From Marihabitans asiaticum (GTDB lineage: Bacteria > Actinomycetota > Actinomycetes > Actinomycetales > Dermatophilaceae), in NCBI RefSeq assembly GCF_007828725.1, contig NZ_VIUW01000001.1, forward strand, positions 186,001-250,000: DNA of 64,000 nucleotides. Direction: 5' to 3'. The notes beneath the pieces are model-generated. The model was not told the origin of the DNA. It did no database searches and was given only the letters and a program-made list of their open reading frames with translations. Made by a program: the position numbers and the translations under genes. This document shows positions 61,481 to 64,000 of this stretch, piece by piece; within the stretch, counting starts at the first letter, position 1, and each line of letters starts with the position of its first letter.

Positions 61481-62517
61481 ACGCCCAGCTCCTCGAGCAG
61501 GGCGACCTCGCGCAGCACCGCGACAGCGCTGCGCAGCACCGGGACTGCGGTGACGGCACCGGAGCCCTCACCCAGGCGCATCCCGAGATCGAGCAGCGGG
61601 TCGAGCCCGAGGGCCTCGAGGGCGAGCGACTGGCCGGGCTCGGGAGAGCGGTGCCCGGCGATGAACCAGTCCCTCGCCCCAGGGTCGATCCGCTCGGCCA
61701 CGAGCGCGCAGGCCACGCTCATGAGCCCGTCGAGCACGACCGGGACTCCGGACCGGGCGGCCTGGAGGAGGTAGGCGGTGGCGGCCGCGAGATCGGCCGA
61801 GCCGAGCGCGGCGAGCACCTCGCGCGGGTCGCCCCGACGTGGCCCGCACCGGTCGAGGGCCTGGTCGACAAGATCGGTCTTGTGCCGGAGGGTGGGCTCG
61901 TCGATGCCGGTGCCCCGGCCGACGACCTCGCCTGCCCGCAGGTCGAGGACGGCCGAGATCATCGCCGCCGCCGGGGTGGTGTTGCCGATGCCCATGTCAC
62001 CGCTGAGCAGCAGCTGGGCGCCGTCCGCGATCGCGTCGCGGGCCACCTCCGCACCGGCCTCGAGGGCTCGCTCTAGCTCGTCGGGGGTCAGCGCGTCCTC
62101 GAGGTGGATGGCTCCGCTCGAGCGGCGCACCTTGTGGCGGGTGAGCTCGGACCGGGTCGTCTCGTCGAGGTCGGCGAAGTCGTCGTCCACCCCGAGGTCG
62201 AGTACGCGCACCCGCACGTCGTGCGCGGCGGCGAGCGCGCTCACCCCGGCCGACCCGGCGAGGAAGGTGCGCACCATCGCCCCCGTGATCGCTGGGGGGA
62301 AGGCAGACACCCCGTGCTCGGCGACCCCGTGGTCACCCGCGAAGATCGTCAGCCGCACGTCCTCGAGGGGCCGAGGGGGGACCTGGCCCTGGCAGGCGGC
62401 GACCTGCACCGCCAGGCCGCCGAGGCGGCCCAGCGCGCCGGGTGGGGTAGCGAGTGCCCCCAGGCGCCTCTCGGCGTGCTCCCGGGCGGCGCGAGAGGGG
62501 GCAGACATGCGGCTCAT
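61477..62517 (-). CDS. cobT: Nicotinate-nucleotide-dimethylbenzimidazole phosphoribosyltransferase
   Basis: The 346-residue enzyme makes alpha-ribazole phosphate. It has ALATPPGALGRLGGLAVQVA, LTIFAGDHGVAEHGVSAFPP, LLSGDMGIGNTTPAAAMISA, GRGTGIDEPTLRHKTDLVDQ and FIAGHRSPEPGQSLALEALG, with the catalytic glutamate in the final LGEGSGAVTAVPVL. ATG 62517 overlaps the stop of the cobB-cobC gene; a second ATG at 62508 (MSAPSRAARE) is possible. It is called cobT in the sense of the phosphoribosyltransferase, not the cobaltochelatase subunit. Confidence 0.94.
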   Translation of the reverse strand: MSRMSAPSRAAREHAERRLGALATPPGALGRLGGLAVQVAACQGQVPPRPLEDVRLTIFAGDHGVAEHGVSAFPPAITGAMVRTFLAGSAGVSALAAAHDVRVRVLDLGVDDDFADLDETTRSELTRHKVRRSSGAIHLEDALTPDELERALEAGAEVARDAIADGAQLLLSGDMGIGNTTPAAAMISAVLDLRAGEVVGRGTGIDEPTLRHKTDLVDQALDRCGPRRGDPREVLAALGSADLAAATAYLLQAARSGVPVVLDGLMSVACALVAERIDPGARDWFIAGHRSPEPGQSLALEALGLDPLLDLGMRLGEGSGAVTAVPVLRSAVAVLREVALLEELGV

Positions 62518-64000
62518 CGGGTGTCTCCGTCCTGAGGGGATAGATGGTCGAGCGTGTCGAGCGCGGCGAGCAGCTGCCGCGTGACGTCGGGGGACCGGAC
62601 CGCTATCCGGACCCAGCGGTCGTTCAGCCCGGGGAAGGTGTCGGCCCGGCGGACCGCGACGCCGACATCGCGCAGGGCGGCGTGCCGCCCTGCGCCGACC
62701 TCGGCGAGGACGAAGGAAGCGTCGGATGGCAGGACTCGTATGCCTCGTGCGGACAGTGCGTGGATCAGCTCGTCGCGCCACCCGGCGAGCTGATCGGCCC
62801 GGCGCCGACCCTCCGCGACCGCGCGGTCATCGCTGCAGGCCTCGATGGCCGCGAGCGCAGGTGTCGAGACCGGCCACGACGGCTGGAGTGCGCCGAGCTC
62901 GGCGACGAGCGAGGGTGCGGCGAGGAGGTAGCCGGCTCGCACGCCGGGGATGGACCAGTGCTTGGTGAGGCTGCGGACGACGACAAGGGCGCCCCCTGGC
63001 TCCTCGGCGAGGCTCTCGGTCTCGCCCGGCACGACGTCCATGAAGGCCTCGTCGACGACGACGACCCGCCCGGTGCGGATCAGGGCGGCGATCGCCTCGC
63101 GGGGGTGCAGCACGCCGGTCGGGTTGGTCGGGTTGCCGATGACGACGAGGTCGGCCTGCTCGGGCACCTCGGCCGGGTCGAGCGCGAAATTGTCCTCGGG
63201 TCGGCAGAGCACGGTGTGCACGCTGTGCCCGGCCTGGAGCAGCGCGGCGTGCGGCTCGGTGAACTGCGGGTGCACGACGACGGGGTGGCGCCACGGGCGC
63301 AGGCGGGCGAGCAGGGTGAAGGCCTCTGCCGCCCCTGCGCAGAGGAGCACCTCGTCCGCGTCACGTCCGTGGCGGCGAGCGACGGCGGTGCGCGCGGCCC
63401 TCGCGTCCGGGTAGCGCTCGACCTGCTCGAGCGAGCCGGCGAGGGCGGCGTCGAGCCACGTCGGTCGCGGCCCGGGATAGACGTTGACCGCGAGGTCGAG
63501 GAGTCCAGGACCGACCTCGGCGTCACCGTGATGATCGAGGGGGCGCACGACCGGGTCGGTGGGCGTGTCGTCGGGGCCGACCGTGCCGGCAGCCCCCTCT
63601 GCGTCCACCGCACGACTTTCGGCTGCCACCGCACGGCTCGCGATGGAGGCTGCGGGCGCGGCGTGCGCCGCATCGGCGAGCCGCTGGGCGAGCCGCGGGT
63701 GCCCCGCCCAGTGCACGTGGAGGTAGGAGGCATGCAGGCTGGGTCCACCGAATCCGGTCGGCGCGTCGTCGATCTGCCACGCGGGGACCGACCCGTGGAC
63801 CGGGTCCGTGGCGGTGCGGTGGAACTCGTGGCCGGTGACCCGCTCACCCGCCCGGGTGAGCAGGGTGTCGGTGGGGGCGAACGCCTCGGGGTAGCGCAGG
63901 GTGAGGCGGGTGGCCATCGCGGCGGTGACCGGCAGTGCGCCGGCCATCGGATGGTCGTCGAGGGTGCGCGCGAGGTAGAGCAGACCCGCGCACTCCGCGA
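62514..64000 (-). CDS. CobB-CobC fusion, N-terminus beyond window edge
   Basis: The visible 495 residues join two activities. The first part, up to about residue 85 of the visible chain, is the end of a CobB-type a,c-diamide synthase amidotransferase (ECAGLLYLARTLDDHPMAGA, LTLRYPEAF, then SYLHVHWAGHP with the triad histidine). After a 55-residue Ala/Asp-rich linker comes a full CobC-type L-threonine-phosphate decarboxylase-like aminotransferase: LLDLAVNVYPGPRPTWLDAA, VVIGNPTNPTGVLHP and SLTKHWSIPGVRAGYLLAAP with the PLP lysine. It continues past the window edge. Its stop overlaps the cobT start. Confidence 0.9.
   Translation of the reverse strand, partial: AECAGLLYLARTLDDHPMAGALPVTAAMATRLTLRYPEAFAPTDTLLTRAGERVTGHEFHRTATDPVHGSVPAWQIDDAPTGFGGPSLHASYLHVHWAGHPRLAQRLADAAHAAPAASIASRAVAAESRAVDAEGAAGTVGPDDTPTDPVVRPLDHHGDAEVGPGLLDLAVNVYPGPRPTWLDAALAGSLEQVERYPDARAARTAVARRHGRDADEVLLCAGAAEAFTLLARLRPWRHPVVVHPQFTEPHAALLQAGHSVHTVLCRPEDNFALDPAEVPEQADLVVIGNPTNPTGVLHPREAIAALIRTGRVVVVDEAFMDVVPGETESLAEEPGGALVVVRSLTKHWSIPGVRAGYLLAAPSLVAELGALQPSWPVSTPALAAIEACSDDRAVAEGRRRADQLAGWRDELIHALSARGIRVLPSDASFVLAEVGAGRHAALRDVGVAVRRADTFPGLNDRWVRIAVRSPDVTRQLLAALDTLDHLSPQDGDTR

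Noticed and set aside
60398-61774. A 458-residue plus-strand frame over cobD, cobS and cobT
   Set aside because: Composition is that of a shadow frame; the minus-strand enzymes have intact catalytic motifs and coupled starts and stops.

Overview
The window is GC-rich DNA (roughly 70 percent by eye) from an actinobacterium. The long isocitrate lyase (ICL2 type), the group 1h [NiFe] hydrogenase, the CobN/CobF aerobic cobalamin genes and the short intergenic gaps suggest a member of Micrococcales, most like Intrasporangiaceae (Janibacter/Knoellia-like). The genus is inferred from gene content, not shown by a marker gene.

Layout. 1-5000: end of an MMPL transporter; a truncated DUF4188 gene divergent from a frameshifted MerR gene; tRNA-Leu(CAG) followed by a perfect terminator, a transposase remnant and a 5'-truncated HTH antitoxin-like gene; then a DUF1345 membrane protein, a PfpI-family protein and a hypothetical. 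5000-11200: a glyoxylate module, with a divergent malate-synthase-like protein, ICL2 and a convergent canonical malate synthase. 11300-18400: RraA-like protein, a Kef-type antiporter, a thioredoxin / CsoR-like / zinc-ribbon sulfur-or-metal module with two ATACCC-type operators, an Orn/Lys/Arg decarboxylase, an ABM monooxygenase, DoxX, a PucR fragment and a hydrolase.

18500-35061: a complete high-affinity (atmospheric H2) uptake hydrogenase locus. On the minus strand lie an unknown gene, hypB, hypA and an AraC regulator. Divergently on the plus strand run DUF1641, hhyS, hhyL, maturation protease, a TPR-like protein, a NifU-like/Rieske fusion, an NHL propeller, hypF, hypC, hypD and hypE, many joined by 4-base stop/start overlaps. 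35100-40550: XRE/DUF2975 pair, a MauE-thioredoxin fusion, MaoC, acyl-CoA dehydrogenase and a nitronate-monooxygenase-like enzyme. 40700-46900: choline-to-betaine module (BCCT carrier, GMC dehydrogenase, aldehyde dehydrogenase) divergent from a TetR repressor.

46970-64000: a large cobalamin region. It has cobA and a phosphatase; riboswitch 1 with cobN-cobF-cobQ-cobK-cobU; riboswitch 2 with a BtuFCD-like importer and a CbiX/ferredoxin-like protein; and, convergently, cobD, cobS, cobT and a cobB-cobC fusion running off the end.

The most unusual layer is not a gene. The window is strewn with short repeats: a 9-mer CCCCCTTCG / CGAAGGGGG about once per 1.1 kb, a roughly 38-base element with a CCCCGGGG core (ten copies, four in tandem, two inserted in frame inside hypF, others abutting truncated genes), a 46-base palindrome (three copies), and two other hairpin or direct-repeat families. 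The 9-mer often forms the edge of the larger repeats, which suggests one connected mobile or recombinogenic repeat system.
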